Positions 1 through 7,300 of a stretch of 15,552 nucleotides of DNA are shown one piece after another. The notes under the pieces are model-generated. The model was not told the origin of the DNA. It ran no database searches and worked only from the letters and a program-made list of their open reading frames with translations. The stretch spans positions 1 through 15,552 of the forward strand of contig CAAGBL010000083.1 of the NCBI GenBank assembly GCA_900768045.1. Reading direction: 5' to 3'. The translations under genes were made by a program, and so were the position numbers. Source of the stretch: an uncultured Alistipes sp. GTDB lineage: Bacteria > Bacteroidota > Bacteroidia > Bacteroidales > Rikenellaceae. The number at the start of each line of letters is the position of its first letter. Positions within the stretch are counted from its first letter, which is position 1.

Positions 1-1218
1 CTCTTGGTCATATATCGCTTGGGTAGTTTTGTGACTCTGCCAGGTATCAACCATGCAGCATTGGAGGCACAGATGGCGCAGGCCATGAGTGGTGACAATG
101 GTCTTATGGGCTTGTTGAACGTCTTCTCGGGAGGTGCATTCTCTCAGGCTTCAATCTTCGCCCTTGGTGTGATGCCTTACATCACTGCTTCGATCATCAT
201 TCAGTTGTTGGGTATCATGGTACCTTACTTCCGTAAGATGCAGCGTGAGGGTGAGAGCGGACGTCGCAAGATGAATCAGTGGACTCGTTTCCTTACTATC
301 GGCGTTTTGATGTTGCAGGCTCCTGCATACCTCAAGACTATGGTAATGCGTGGTGATGTTATTGCTATGGGTGAGTCAACCTTTATCTACACATCAACAC
401 TCATTCTTATCGCCGGCACCATGTTCATCATGTGGCTTGGTGAGAAGATCACCGACCGTGGTATCGGTAACGGTATCTCATTGATTATCATGATTGGTAT
501 CGTTGCACGCCTCCCACAGGCCTTCCTTCAGGAGTTTATGTTCAAGTTGGAGGGTTCAGCAGGTAGTATCATCATGCTTATCGTCGAGCTCGTATTGCTC
601 GCATTGGTATTCATGTTGGCTATTGCTATTGTGCAGGCTGTTCGCAAGATTCCAGTTCAGTATGCAAAGCGTATCGTAGGTAATAAGCAGTATGGTGGTG
701 TGCGTCAGTACATTCCTTTGAAGTTGAATGCTGCCAATGTAATGCCTATTATCTTCGCCCAGGCACTTATGTTTATCCCAGGCCTTATCTGGCAGGGTGG
801 TGCCTTCTCAAATGTAGCGGGCTTCTGGTACAACTTTACGCTTGCAGTGTTGGTAATTGCGTTTACCTATTTCTACACCGCAATTATCGTTAATCCTCAA
901 ATGATGGCTGACGATATGAAGCGTAACGGTGGCTTTATTCCTGGTGTTAAGCCTGGTAAGAGCACAGTTACTTATATCGACAACATCATGACTCGAATTA
1001 CCCTTCCAGGTTCGATTTTCTTGGCAATCATCACTGTACTTCCAGCTGTTGCCATGACTCTCGGCGTTACTCAGCAGTTTGCTTACTTCTTCGGAGGTAC
1101 CTCATTGTTGATCATGGTGGGTGTAGTTCTTGACACTCTTAAGCAGATTGAGAGCTACCTTTTGATGCGTCACTATGACGGTCTTATGAAGACTGGACGA
1201 ATTCAGGGTCGCTATTAA
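1..1218 (+). CDS. secY: Protein translocase subunit SecY (5' end cut off by window)
   Basis: SecY is the channel subunit of the SecYEG translocon in the inner membrane, passing unfolded proteins to the periplasm and inserting membrane proteins. The frame is open from base 1 to the TAA at 1216-1218, giving 405 visible residues. A full bacterial SecY is about 430-450 residues, so roughly 35-40 N-terminal residues lie upstream. The window opens in or just after the first membrane helix, at the family motif YRLGSF. Other hallmarks are GRRKMNQWTRF after TM2, the cytoplasmic-loop motif DRGIGNGIS, the PLKLNAANVMPIIFA segment, and the FIPGVKPGK...YIDNIMTR loop before TM9-10. Many hydrophobic helices follow one another as expected. 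Its place before map and infA is standard for this cluster. The TTG at base 4 is an internal Leu codon, not a start. Confidence 0.97.
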   Translation, partial: LLVIYRLGSFVTLPGINHAALEAQMAQAMSGDNGLMGLLNVFSGGAFSQASIFALGVMPYITASIIIQLLGIMVPYFRKMQREGESGRRKMNQWTRFLTIGVLMLQAPAYLKTMVMRGDVIAMGESTFIYTSTLILIAGTMFIMWLGEKITDRGIGNGISLIIMIGIVARLPQAFLQEFMFKLEGSAGSIIMLIVELVLLALVFMLAIAIVQAVRKIPVQYAKRIVGNKQYGGVRQYIPLKLNAANVMPIIFAQALMFIPGLIWQGGAFSNVAGFWYNFTLAVLVIAFTYFYTAIIVNPQMMADDMKRNGGFIPGVKPGKSTVTYIDNIMTRITLPGSIFLAIITVLPAVAMTLGVTQQFAYFFGGTSLLIMVGVVLDTLKQIESYLLMRHYDGLMKTGRIQGRY

Positions 1219-1244
1219 TAACTTTTTTACCACAAGATAGGTGA

Positions 1245-1273
1245 GCCTCCTCAGGAGGTAACTTCGAGGAGGC
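1245..1273 (+). promoter_or_regulatory. Alternative hairpins between secY and map
   Basis: GCCTCCTC (1245-1252) and GAGGAGGC (1266-1273) form a perfect 8-bp stem with a 13-nt loop. The left arm can instead pair as CCTCC (1246-1250) with GGAGG (1254-1258) around a 3-nt loop, so the two folds exclude each other. No T-run follows, so it is not a typical intrinsic terminator. It could be an mRNA processing or attenuation site between secY and map, or incidental; the function is inferred only. Confidence 0.4.
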
Positions 1274-1297
1274 AACCCTAACTTATAGTTCAACGCG

Positions 1298-2071
1298 ATG
1301 ATTTATCTGAAGACAAAAGAGGAGATTGAGCTACTCCGCGAGAATAACATCTTGGTAAGCCGTGCTCTTGCTGAGGTAGGCCGCCACATTAAGCCTGGCA
1401 TCACTACACGCGAGCTTAACGACATTGCTGAGAAGTTTATTCGAGCAAATGGAGCTGTTCCAGGTTTCCTCGGCTATCAGGGCTATCCCGCTTCGGCTTG
1501 CATCTCAGTAAACGAGCAGGTAGTACATGGCATTCCTTCAGATTATGTCATCAAGGAGGGCGACGTCGTATCGGTCGATTTGGGTACCGTTATGAAGGGG
1601 TTTGTTGGTGATTCGGCATATACATTTGCCGTAGGGGCTGTCAGCGACGAGGTTAGACAGTTACTCGACGTCACCAAAGAGGCTCTTCGCAGGGGTGCCG
1701 CACAGGCAAAGGCAGGTAACCGTGTAGGTGATATATCTGCAGCTGTGCAAGATTACGCTGAGAGCTTCGGCTACGGCGTGGTGCGTGAGTTGGAGGGTCA
1801 TGGCCTCGGCAGAAAGATGCATGAGGAGCCAGGTGTACCTAACTATGGCGCACGAGGCAGAGGACCATTGCTAAAAGAGGGCATGGTAATCTGTATTGAG
1901 CCGATGATTACGATGGGTGACCGCCGAGTGGTGTTTGAGCGTGACGGTTGGACCGTTCGCACTAAGGACCGCAAGCCCGCAGCACACTTCGAGTATGCGG
2001 TGGCAGTAGGCAAAGATGGTCCAGACATTTTGACAGATTTTTCAATCATCGAAGAGGCTATTAACAGTTAA
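1298..2071 (+). CDS. map: Methionine aminopeptidase, type I
   Basis: This cytosolic metalloenzyme removes the initiator methionine from nascent proteins when the second residue is small. The 257-residue length matches the type Ia form, without the N-terminal zinc-finger or SH3-binding extensions of longer forms. All five expected metal ligands of the pita-bread fold are visible: Asp94 (VSVDLG), Asp105 (VGDSAYTF), His168 (GHGLG), Glu201 (CIEPM) and Glu232 (HFEYAVAV). His78 in the VVHGIP motif is the usual substrate-binding histidine. The ATG at 1298 starts directly with the conserved IYLKTKEEIE-type N terminus. The gene sits 79 bases after secY and 5 bases before infA, a placement seen in many bacteria, and is probably cotranscribed with the ribosomal genes. 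No anomalies are visible. Confidence 0.97.
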   Translation: MIYLKTKEEIELLRENNILVSRALAEVGRHIKPGITTRELNDIAEKFIRANGAVPGFLGYQGYPASACISVNEQVVHGIPSDYVIKEGDVVSVDLGTVMKGFVGDSAYTFAVGAVSDEVRQLLDVTKEALRRGAAQAKAGNRVGDISAAVQDYAESFGYGVVRELEGHGLGRKMHEEPGVPNYGARGRGPLLKEGMVICIEPMITMGDRRVVFERDGWTVRTKDRKPAAHFEYAVAVGKDGPDILTDFSIIEEAINS

Positions 2072-2076
2072 TTCTT

Positions 2077-2295
2077 ATGGCAAAACAGGCTGCTATTGAA
2101 AGGGACGGCTCAGTAATCGAGGCATTGTCAAATGCGATGTTTCGTGTAGAGCTCGATAACGGACACGTTATCACGGCCCATATCTCGGGAAAGATGCGAC
2201 AGCACTATATCAAGATTCTTCCCGGAGATAAAGTAAAAGTAGAGATGACACCTTATGATTTGAGTAAGGGTCGAATATCTTTTAGGTACAAATAA
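2077..2295 (+). CDS. infA: Translation initiation factor IF-1
   Basis: IF-1 binds the 30S A site during initiation and cooperates with IF-2 and IF-3. The 72-residue length equals that of the E. coli protein. The single OB-fold is recognisable from FRVELDNGHVITAHISGKMR (about residues 22-41) and the C-terminal PYDLSKGRISFRYK, both near-identical to family members. The start follows the map stop by 5 bases with no Shine-Dalgarno sequence, normal for Bacteroidota. The short spacing suggests cotranscription, and perhaps translational coupling, with map. Confidence 0.98.
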   Translation: MAKQAAIERDGSVIEALSNAMFRVELDNGHVITAHISGKMRQHYIKILPGDKVKVEMTPYDLSKGRISFRYK

Positions 2296-2312
2296 TTAAG
2301 AATGCTTTGGTT

Positions 2313-2429
2313 ATGAAAGTAAGAGCATCAATTAAGAAAAGAAGCGAGGATTGCAAGATTGTACGTCGCAAGGGTAAGCTCTATGTGATCTGCAAGAAGA
2401 ATCCTAAGTTCAAAATGCGCCAGGGATAA
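2313..2429 (+). CDS. rpmJ: 50S ribosomal protein L36
   Basis: L36 is the smallest 50S protein and stabilises 23S rRNA near the peptidyl-transferase region. The 38-codon frame starts at ATG 2313 (MKVRASIKKR) and ends in KMRQG with a TAA at 2427-2429, the classic L36 ends. The zinc-type family pattern is CxxC...C...H. Here the first Cys is Ser11 and the His position is Phe34, leaving only Cys14 and Cys27, so the zinc site is probably lost, as in other Bacteroidota L36 proteins I know of. It lies 17 bases after infA and 41 before rpsM, the canonical position for rpmJ. Confidence 0.96.
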   Translation: MKVRASIKKRSEDCKIVRRKGKLYVICKKNPKFKMRQG

Positions 2430-2470
2430 TTTTTAGTTTAACAAACCGAAATTAACGAAAAGAAAAATTT

Positions 2471-2851
2471 ATGGCACGTATAGTAGGTGTTGATTTACCA
2501 AAAAATAAGCGCGGTGAGATCGGCTTGACCTATATCTATGGTATTGGTCGTTCTACTGCGCAGAAGATCCTCGATAACGTAGGCGTAAGCCGCGACATCA
2601 AGGTTCAGGATTGGACCGACGAGCAGGTCGGCGCCATTCGTGGCGCAATTGCCGAAATGGGCATCAAGGTTGAGGGCGAGTGCCGCTCAGTTGTTCAGCT
2701 CAACATTAAGCGATTGATGGATATCGGTTGCTACCGTGGTATCCGTCACCGTCTTGGTCTTCCAGTTCGTGGTCAGAGTACCAAGAACAACGCTCGTACT
2801 CGTAAGGGTAAGAAGAAGACTGTAGCAAACAAGAAAAAGGCAACTAAGTAA
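2471..2851 (+). CDS. rpsM: 30S ribosomal protein S13
   Basis: S13 sits in the head of the 30S subunit, forms intersubunit bridges to the 50S and contacts P-site tRNA through its basic tail. The 126-residue protein shows the YGIGRS turn (residues 23-28), the signature RGIRHRLGLPVRGQ (89-102) and TKNNARTRKG (104-113). A Lys-rich C-terminal tail follows. The ATG at 2471 comes after an A-rich stretch rather than a Shine-Dalgarno sequence. It is followed after 12 bases by rpsK, as in most bacteria. Arg and Gly codons are biased towards CGT/CGC and GGT/GGC, as expected for high expression. Confidence 0.98.
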   Translation: MARIVGVDLPKNKRGEIGLTYIYGIGRSTAQKILDNVGVSRDIKVQDWTDEQVGAIRGAIAEMGIKVEGECRSVVQLNIKRLMDIGCYRGIRHRLGLPVRGQSTKNNARTRKGKKKTVANKKKATK

Positions 2852-2863
2852 TATTAGAGAGTT

Positions 2864-3253
2864 ATGGCAAAGAAAACTGGAACAGTTAAGAAGAAGGTTG
2901 TTAAGGTTTCGGCTCAGGGTATGGCTTTCGTACACTCGACATTTAACAACGTTATCATTACCATCACTAACGAGGTTGGTGAGGTAATCAGCTGGTCATC
3001 AGCTGGTAAGATGGGTTTCCGTGGCTCAAAGAAGAATACTCCCTATGCTGCACAGACAGCTGCTGCTGACTGCGCAAAGGTTGCTTACGATATGGGTTTG
3101 CGTAAGGTTAAGGTTTACGTGAAGGGTCCTGGTCAGGGTCGTGAGTCTGCAGTTCGTACTATCCACGGTGCAGGTATCGAGGTAGTTGAGATCATCGACG
3201 TTACACCACTACCACACAATGGCTGCCGCGCTCCTAACCGTCGTCGTGTATAA
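2864..3253 (+). CDS. rpsK: 30S ribosomal protein S11
   Basis: S11 lies on the 30S platform next to the mRNA exit site and the Shine-Dalgarno/anti-Shine-Dalgarno helix. Its 129 residues match the usual length. Recognisable parts are the FVHSTFNNVIITIT strand region (about 22-35), SAGKMGFRGSKKNTPYAAQ (46-64), the GPGQGRESAVR motif (88-98) and the near-invariant end PLPHNGCR...RRRV. Gene order between rpsM and rpsD is canonical. An 82-base A/T-rich gap with only a weak 5-bp stem (3254-3268) separates it from rpsD. Confidence 0.98.
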   Translation: MAKKTGTVKKKVVKVSAQGMAFVHSTFNNVIITITNEVGEVISWSSAGKMGFRGSKKNTPYAAQTAAADCAKVAYDMGLRKVKVYVKGPGQGRESAVRTIHGAGIEVVEIIDVTPLPHNGCRAPNRRRV

Positions 3254-3335
3254 TGCTTCATAAAAGCAGTTTATACGATTATTAAGAGCAAAGTAGCGAA
3301 AAACTTAATTTTACAATTAAACTTATAGAGATATT

Positions 3336-3944
3336 ATGGCAAGATATATAGGACCTAAGTCAAAGATTGCCCGTCGTTTTGGCGAGGCTATTTATGGTGC
3401 TGATAAAGTTCTTGAGAAGCGTAACTTCCCTCCTGGACAGCATGGTCTTGCTCGCAAGCGTAAGAAGAACTCAGAGTATGGCGAGCAGCTTACTGAGAAG
3501 CAGAAGGCTAAGTACACTTACGGCATTTTGGAGAAGCAGTTTGCACGCACTTATGAGGCAGCAGCTCGTATGGGTGGTATCACCGGCGAGAACCTTCTTA
3601 AGTTGCTCGAGTGCCGTTTGGACAATGTTGTTTACCGTTTGGGTATCGCTCCTACACGCGCAGCAGCACGTCAGCTTGTATCACACCGTCACATCTGCGT
3701 AAATGGCAATGTAGTAAACATTCCTTCATACGCTCTTAAGGCAGGTGATGTAGTATCAGTTCGCGAGAAGTCAAAGACTTTGGAGGTTATCACTGACGCT
3801 TTGTCTGGCGCTGCACGCAGCCGCTACGCATGGTTGGAGTGGGACAACGCTACAATGAGCGGTAAGTTCCTTCAGACTCCTGAGCGTGAGGAGATTCCAG
3901 AGAACATCAAGGAGCAGCTTATCGTCGAGTTGTACTCTAAGTAG
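3336..3944 (+). CDS. rpsD: 30S ribosomal protein S4
   Basis: S4 is a primary 16S rRNA-binding protein that nucleates assembly of the 30S body; in E. coli it also represses the alpha operon. The 202 residues match the family. The N-terminal region has the FPPGQHG motif (31-37). The S4 RNA-binding domain spans about residues 92-153, with CRLDNVVYRLG and the VNGNVVNIPSY turn. The N-terminal cysteine cluster found in zinc-type S4 proteins is absent. The start ATG is preceded by A/T-rich sequence without a Shine-Dalgarno, and rpoA follows after 23 bases. I see no obvious S4-binding pseudoknot, so autogenous control cannot be claimed. Confidence 0.98.
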   Translation: MARYIGPKSKIARRFGEAIYGADKVLEKRNFPPGQHGLARKRKKNSEYGEQLTEKQKAKYTYGILEKQFARTYEAAARMGGITGENLLKLLECRLDNVVYRLGIAPTRAAARQLVSHRHICVNGNVVNIPSYALKAGDVVSVREKSKTLEVITDALSGAARSRYAWLEWDNATMSGKFLQTPEREEIPENIKEQLIVELYSK

Positions 3945-3967
3945 TAAATAAAAACAAATTCAATATT

Positions 3968-4960
3968 ATGGCAATATTAGCATTCCAAAAACCTGAAAAG
4001 GTCATCATGTTGGAGTCAACTTCATCGTTCGGCAAGTTTGAGTTCCGTCCGTTGGAGCCTGGCTATGGCATGACTGTAGGAAACGCTTTGCGCCGTGTGT
4101 TGCTCTCGTCGTTGGAGGGCTATGCTATCACAACCGTTAAGGTTGCTGGCGTGAACAATGAGTTTGCCGCTGTCCCCGGTGTGATTGAGGGTATGCTTGA
4201 AATCATTTTGAACCTCAAGCAGGTACGTTTCATTCGCACTGTCGATAACGAGGAGGCTGAGAAGGTATCAATCAACGTAGCAGGCGTAACAGAGCTTACT
4301 GCAGGCTACATCTCTAACTACCTTTCATTCTTCAAGGTTTTGAACCCTGAGTTGGTTATTTGCCACCTCGCTCCTGGTACAAAGATGCAGATGACTATTA
4401 CTATTGGTAAGGGTCGTGGCTATGTGCCTTCAGAGGAGAATGCAGGCATAGAGAAGGATATCGACACACTCCCTATCGACTCGATCTTCACGCCTATCAA
4501 GAACGTTAAGTACTCTGTTGAGGACTACCGTGTGGAGCAGAAGACCGACTACGAGAAGTTGAATTTGGAGATTACTACAGACGGCTCAATTCATCCGAAG
4601 GATGCGTTGAAGGAGGCTGCAAAGATTCTTATCCAGCACTTCATGCTCTTCTCTGATGAGAAGATTACTATCGACGAGGAGGAGCAGCAGGGTGTTGAGG
4701 AGTTCGATGAGAGCATCTTGCACATGCGTCAATTGCTTAAGACTAAGCTTGCTGACCAGGATCTCAGCGTTCGCGCTTTGAACTGTTTGAAGGCAGCTGA
4801 TGTTGACACTGTTGGCGACCTTGTGAAGTTGCACCGCAACGAGCTTTTGAAGTTCCGTAACTTCGGTAAGAAGTCGCTCACAGAGCTTGATGAGTTGTTG
4901 GCTTCTTTGAACCTCAAATTCGGTATGGACGTATCTATCTACAAACTTGATAAAGATTAA
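3968..4960 (+). CDS. rpoA: DNA-directed RNA polymerase subunit alpha
   Basis: The alpha subunit dimerises to nucleate RNA polymerase assembly, and its C-terminal domain contacts upstream promoter DNA and activators. The 330-residue protein has the N-terminal dimerisation domain (about 1-235) with the NALRRVLLSSLEGYAI motif (39-54). An acidic linker follows (about 236-250), then the C-terminal domain (about 258-322) with LSVRALNCLK. Arg269 and Asn272 correspond to the DNA-contacting Arg265 and Asn268 of E. coli, and GKKSLTEL (300-307) is conserved. It ends 2 bases before the rplQ start, so the two are very probably cotranscribed and possibly translationally coupled. Confidence 0.98.
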   Translation: MAILAFQKPEKVIMLESTSSFGKFEFRPLEPGYGMTVGNALRRVLLSSLEGYAITTVKVAGVNNEFAAVPGVIEGMLEIILNLKQVRFIRTVDNEEAEKVSINVAGVTELTAGYISNYLSFFKVLNPELVICHLAPGTKMQMTITIGKGRGYVPSEENAGIEKDIDTLPIDSIFTPIKNVKYSVEDYRVEQKTDYEKLNLEITTDGSIHPKDALKEAAKILIQHFMLFSDEKITIDEEEQQGVEEFDESILHMRQLLKTKLADQDLSVRALNCLKAADVDTVGDLVKLHRNELLKFRNFGKKSLTELDELLASLNLKFGMDVSIYKLDKD

Positions 4961-4962
4961 TT

Positions 4963-5529
4963 ATGAGACACAATAAGAATTTTAATCACCTTGGCAGACA
5001 GGCGGGTCACCGTAAGGCTATGCTTTCAAACATGGCTGTATCGCTTATCATGCACAAGCGTATTCAGACAACAGTTGCTAAGGCAAAGGCTGTTCAGAAG
5101 TTCATCGAGCCTCTTGTAACTAAGTCTAAGGAGGATTCTACTCACTCACGTCGTGTGGTATTCTCATATTTGAAGCAGAAGGAGGCCGTTACTGAGCTCT
5201 TCCGCACAATCGCTCCTAAGATCATGGAGCGTCCAGGTGGCTACACACGTATCCTCAAGACTGGTTTCCGTCTTGGTGATGGTGCTGATATGTGTATCAT
5301 CGAGTTCGTTGACTTCAACGATACTTACACATTCGGTCGTGAGGCAGCAGCTCCTGTAGCTGAGGCTAAGCCAAAGACTCGTCGTTCACGCGCTAAGAAG
5401 ACCGACGCTGTTGAGGACGCTACTGTAGTAGCTGAGAAGAAGACAAAGCAGGCAGCTCCTAAGGCTACTGCTGCTAAGGCTTCTGCTGCTAAGGGTGCAA
5501 AGAAGACCAACGTAGGTAAGAAGATGTAA
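4963..5529 (+). CDS. rplQ: 50S ribosomal protein L17 with long basic C-terminal tail
   Basis: L17 binds 23S rRNA near the polypeptide exit tunnel. Residues 1-121 are the conserved core, starting MRHNKNFNHLGR with HRKAMLSNMA and ending in the strand IIEFVDFND. Typical bacterial L17 is about 115-130 residues, whereas this one has 188. Residues 122-188 form a low-complexity tail rich in Lys, Ala, Thr and Val, ending VGKKM. Extended L17 proteins are known in Bacteroidota, so the tail is probably genuine; its codon use matches the core and no frameshift is visible. This is the last gene of the ribosomal cluster and is followed by an intrinsic terminator. Confidence 0.97.
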   Translation: MRHNKNFNHLGRQAGHRKAMLSNMAVSLIMHKRIQTTVAKAKAVQKFIEPLVTKSKEDSTHSRRVVFSYLKQKEAVTELFRTIAPKIMERPGGYTRILKTGFRLGDGADMCIIEFVDFNDTYTFGREAAAPVAEAKPKTRRSRAKKTDAVEDATVVAEKKTKQAAPKATAAKASAAKGAKKTNVGKKM

Positions 5530-5557
5530 TTTTTTACTCTACAACTTCTTATATAAT

Positions 5558-5591
5558 GGGTTGTCCAACTTTTGGTTGGGCAACCCTTTTT
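5558..5591 (+). terminator. Intrinsic terminator after rplQ
   Basis: A 12-bp stem, GGGTTGTCCAAC (5558-5569) with GTTGGGCAACCC (5575-5586), has one G-U pair, a 5-nt loop, and a T-run at 5587-5591. It closes the ribosomal transcription unit before the lipoprotein block. Confidence 0.93.
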
Positions 5592-5667
5592 AGTGAGTAA
5601 CAGAGCGTGGCAGCGTAAATTATTACTAATTACGAACTCCTCATCACTAATTTATCCAAAGATTTAC

Positions 5668-5675
5668 TATCTTTG
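5668..5675 (+). promoter_or_regulatory. Probable Bacteroidota promoter -7 box for the 5703 gene
   Basis: TATCTTTG fits the -7 consensus TAnnTTTG. It lies 27 bases before the ATG at 5703, which would give a leader of about 20 nt. No good -33 TTG is found 19-20 bases upstream, so the assignment rests on the -7 box and on the position just after a terminator. Confidence 0.55.
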
Positions 5676-5702
5676 TGCCATAAATAAACTAAAACTATTA
5701 CA

Positions 5703-6998
5703 ATGAAAAGAGTATTTACAATCCTATTTGCACTTGTTGCCTTTGTGTTTGCAGCATGTGAGCCAGTAGTAACTCCTCCAGCAAATGAGGAGGTTGTCTT
5801 TGAAATCACCTCTGAGAAGAGTATCGACGTGGACGCTAAAGGTGGTGTATTCCCTATCACTTACAGCCTTACAGAAGGCAACTACACCGATGTTACGGCT
5901 GATGCTGATGATACAACAATGATTATTGATATCAATACTAACACTGCAGGTGTTATCCTTGTGTCGGTAGCTCCAAACAGCGGCATCTATAACCGAAATG
6001 CAAAGGTACGTGTTGTTTATGGCGATAAGACTGAGTTCGTAGATGTTCACCAGGCTGGCACAAGCGGCTTGAATGAGGGCGAGTTTGAAGTTGTTGAGGT
6101 TGCTGCTAATCAGCTTGTTGGTAACTACTATGGCGATAATCTTAAGGAGGGTGTTGGTCACTACTGGATTATTCTCACTAAGGACGGTTTTGTTGATGGT
6201 AAGGCCGTAGCAGGTGGTGAGTACTTCCGCTTGGATCTTATTGCACCTATGCCTAATGATATGAACAACATCCGAATTCCTGATGGTGAGTATAGATTCG
6301 ACTATGCTCAGAGCCTCGACGAGTATACCATTATCAATGTTGGTAATACCGACTACTCATGGGTTGACGATGATATGGAGGGCTGGGCACTACCTTTGCA
6401 GGATGCTACGCTCACTGTTAGTGGCAACCGCTTTGAGCTTGTTGCCTTTGTTGAGCATTTTGAGTATCATGTAGAGTTCGAGGGCGACTACTCGCTTACT
6501 ACAAGCATCATAACAGATTATGTGTCGAGCCTTACCAAGGATACAGTTATCGACGTCTCTAACTGCTCTGCTACTGTGAGCAGCTACGGCGACTACTGGA
6601 GCTGTGGCTACAACAACTGGGGTATTGAGTTCGTCTGCAACAATGGCATGAAGTATGGTACTTATGTCGTTATCGACTTCCTCTCAAACTCTACTACTGA
6701 CTTTACAGGTACATATGTCGACTCAGGCTTCTCTGCTGAGGATGAGACCATGCCTGACTTCCGTGCAGGAGTCTTTGTTCCTGGCTTCCGTGTAGCCGAC
6801 GATGCCGACCTACTTCTTGGATCTCTATTTATGGTCTATAAAGATGGTCTTTGCGTGTCGCAAGCTCCTCTCTATGAGGGTACTGTGACTATTAGTGCTA
6901 ATGGCGATGGTACGCACACTATCGTTATAGATGCTCTCGATGATGCTCCTAAGCAGAATCGCATTACGCTTAACTGGACAGGTCGATTATTTAAGTAG
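5703..6998 (+). CDS. Lipoprotein with BACON-like domain and two copies of a beta-rich domain
   Basis: This is a 431-residue predicted lipoprotein of unknown function. The signal peptide ends in a lipobox (VFAAC, Cys19), followed by the acidic residue Glu20. Residues about 31-119 resemble a BACON-type beta-sandwich: a strand with GGVFPITYSL, then NAKVRVVYGDKTEFVDVHQAG ending in the usual V-x-Q. The remainder looks like two copies of one beta-rich unit (about 135-275 and 290-431). Each has an opening strand (YWIILT; WGIEFV), a run ending in a G-x-Y turn (PDGEYRFD; TGTYVDS), a strand pair with T[VL]T[IV]S, and a final strand. The same unit occurs once in the lipoprotein at 9761. BACON-containing lipoproteins are often carbohydrate-associated, but no catalytic motif is visible. 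The gene has its own promoter and terminator and is probably monocistronic. Confidence 0.85.
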   Translation: MKRVFTILFALVAFVFAACEPVVTPPANEEVVFEITSEKSIDVDAKGGVFPITYSLTEGNYTDVTADADDTTMIIDINTNTAGVILVSVAPNSGIYNRNAKVRVVYGDKTEFVDVHQAGTSGLNEGEFEVVEVAANQLVGNYYGDNLKEGVGHYWIILTKDGFVDGKAVAGGEYFRLDLIAPMPNDMNNIRIPDGEYRFDYAQSLDEYTIINVGNTDYSWVDDDMEGWALPLQDATLTVSGNRFELVAFVEHFEYHVEFEGDYSLTTSIITDYVSSLTKDTVIDVSNCSATVSSYGDYWSCGYNNWGIEFVCNNGMKYGTYVVIDFLSNSTTDFTGTYVDSGFSAEDETMPDFRAGVFVPGFRVADDADLLLGSLFMVYKDGLCVSQAPLYEGTVTISANGDGTHTIVIDALDDAPKQNRITLNWTGRLFK

Positions 6999-7036
6999 TA
7001 TATTGTAGTAAGTCGCTCTGTGCGGCATTTATGCTG

Positions 7037-7079
7037 AGGGCCTCGAATGGAAAGTTAATATTCCATTCGAGGCTCTTTT
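7037..7079 (+). terminator. Intrinsic terminator after the 5703 lipoprotein gene
   Basis: A perfect 13-bp stem, GCCTCGAATGGAA (7040-7052) with TTCCATTCGAGGC (7061-7073), has an 8-nt loop. It can be extended by three weaker pairs, and TCTTTTA follows. Confidence 0.9.
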
Positions 7080-7164
7080 ATTTGGTAGCTTCTGGCGGCT
7101 ATATCCATTATGAGATAGAGAGTGGGGCTGTTCTTTGATTTTTTTATTACATAAAAACCTCTAT

Positions 7165-7188
7165 TTTTTTTGTCTGCTGACAAAAAAA
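7165..7188 (+). repeat. Inverted repeat overlapping the promoter
   Basis: TTTTTTTGTC (7165-7174) and GACAAAAAAA (7179-7188) are perfect inverted repeats around TGCT. They cover the -33 element and the promoter spacer of the 7301 gene. This could be an operator-like site or DNA structure at the promoter, but the A/T richness makes chance plausible. Confidence 0.45.
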
Positions 7189-7199
7189 TTATATTTTTG
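7169..7199 (+). promoter_or_regulatory. Consensus Bacteroidota promoter for the 7301 gene
   Basis: TTTG (7169-7172), a 19-base spacer and TATTTTTG (7192-7199) match the -33/-7 consensus TTTG-N19-TAnnTTTG of the Bacteroidota primary sigma factor very well. The expected start near 7206 gives a leader of about 95 nt. Confidence 0.8.
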
Positions 7200-7300
7200 T
7201 ACTTTAAATGGGGTAGTCTTATTTGAGAATAGTGCTATTTTGGCGTAAGAGCCATTGAGAGAGATATTTACATTAATAACTTTATAACAAAACTAAAACT

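Larger units (their letters stand above)
6999..7300 (+). other. Intergenic region: terminator, promoter and leader of the 7301 gene
   Basis: This 302-base gap contains no convincing gene. It holds the terminator of the upstream lipoprotein (7037-7079), a perfect 10-bp A/T inverted repeat (7165-7188), a consensus promoter (7169-7199) and a leader of about 95 nt. The leader has only a small stem-loop, TGGC-GTAAGA-GCCA (7241-7254), and ends in the AACTAAAACT motif shared with neighbouring lipoprotein genes. Confidence 0.8.

Noticed and set aside
5724..6161. Minus-strand open frame of 145 codons inside the 5703 gene
   Set aside because: It lies fully antisense to a convincing lipoprotein, is Cys/Ile-rich without pattern and has no regulatory signals; a shadow frame.
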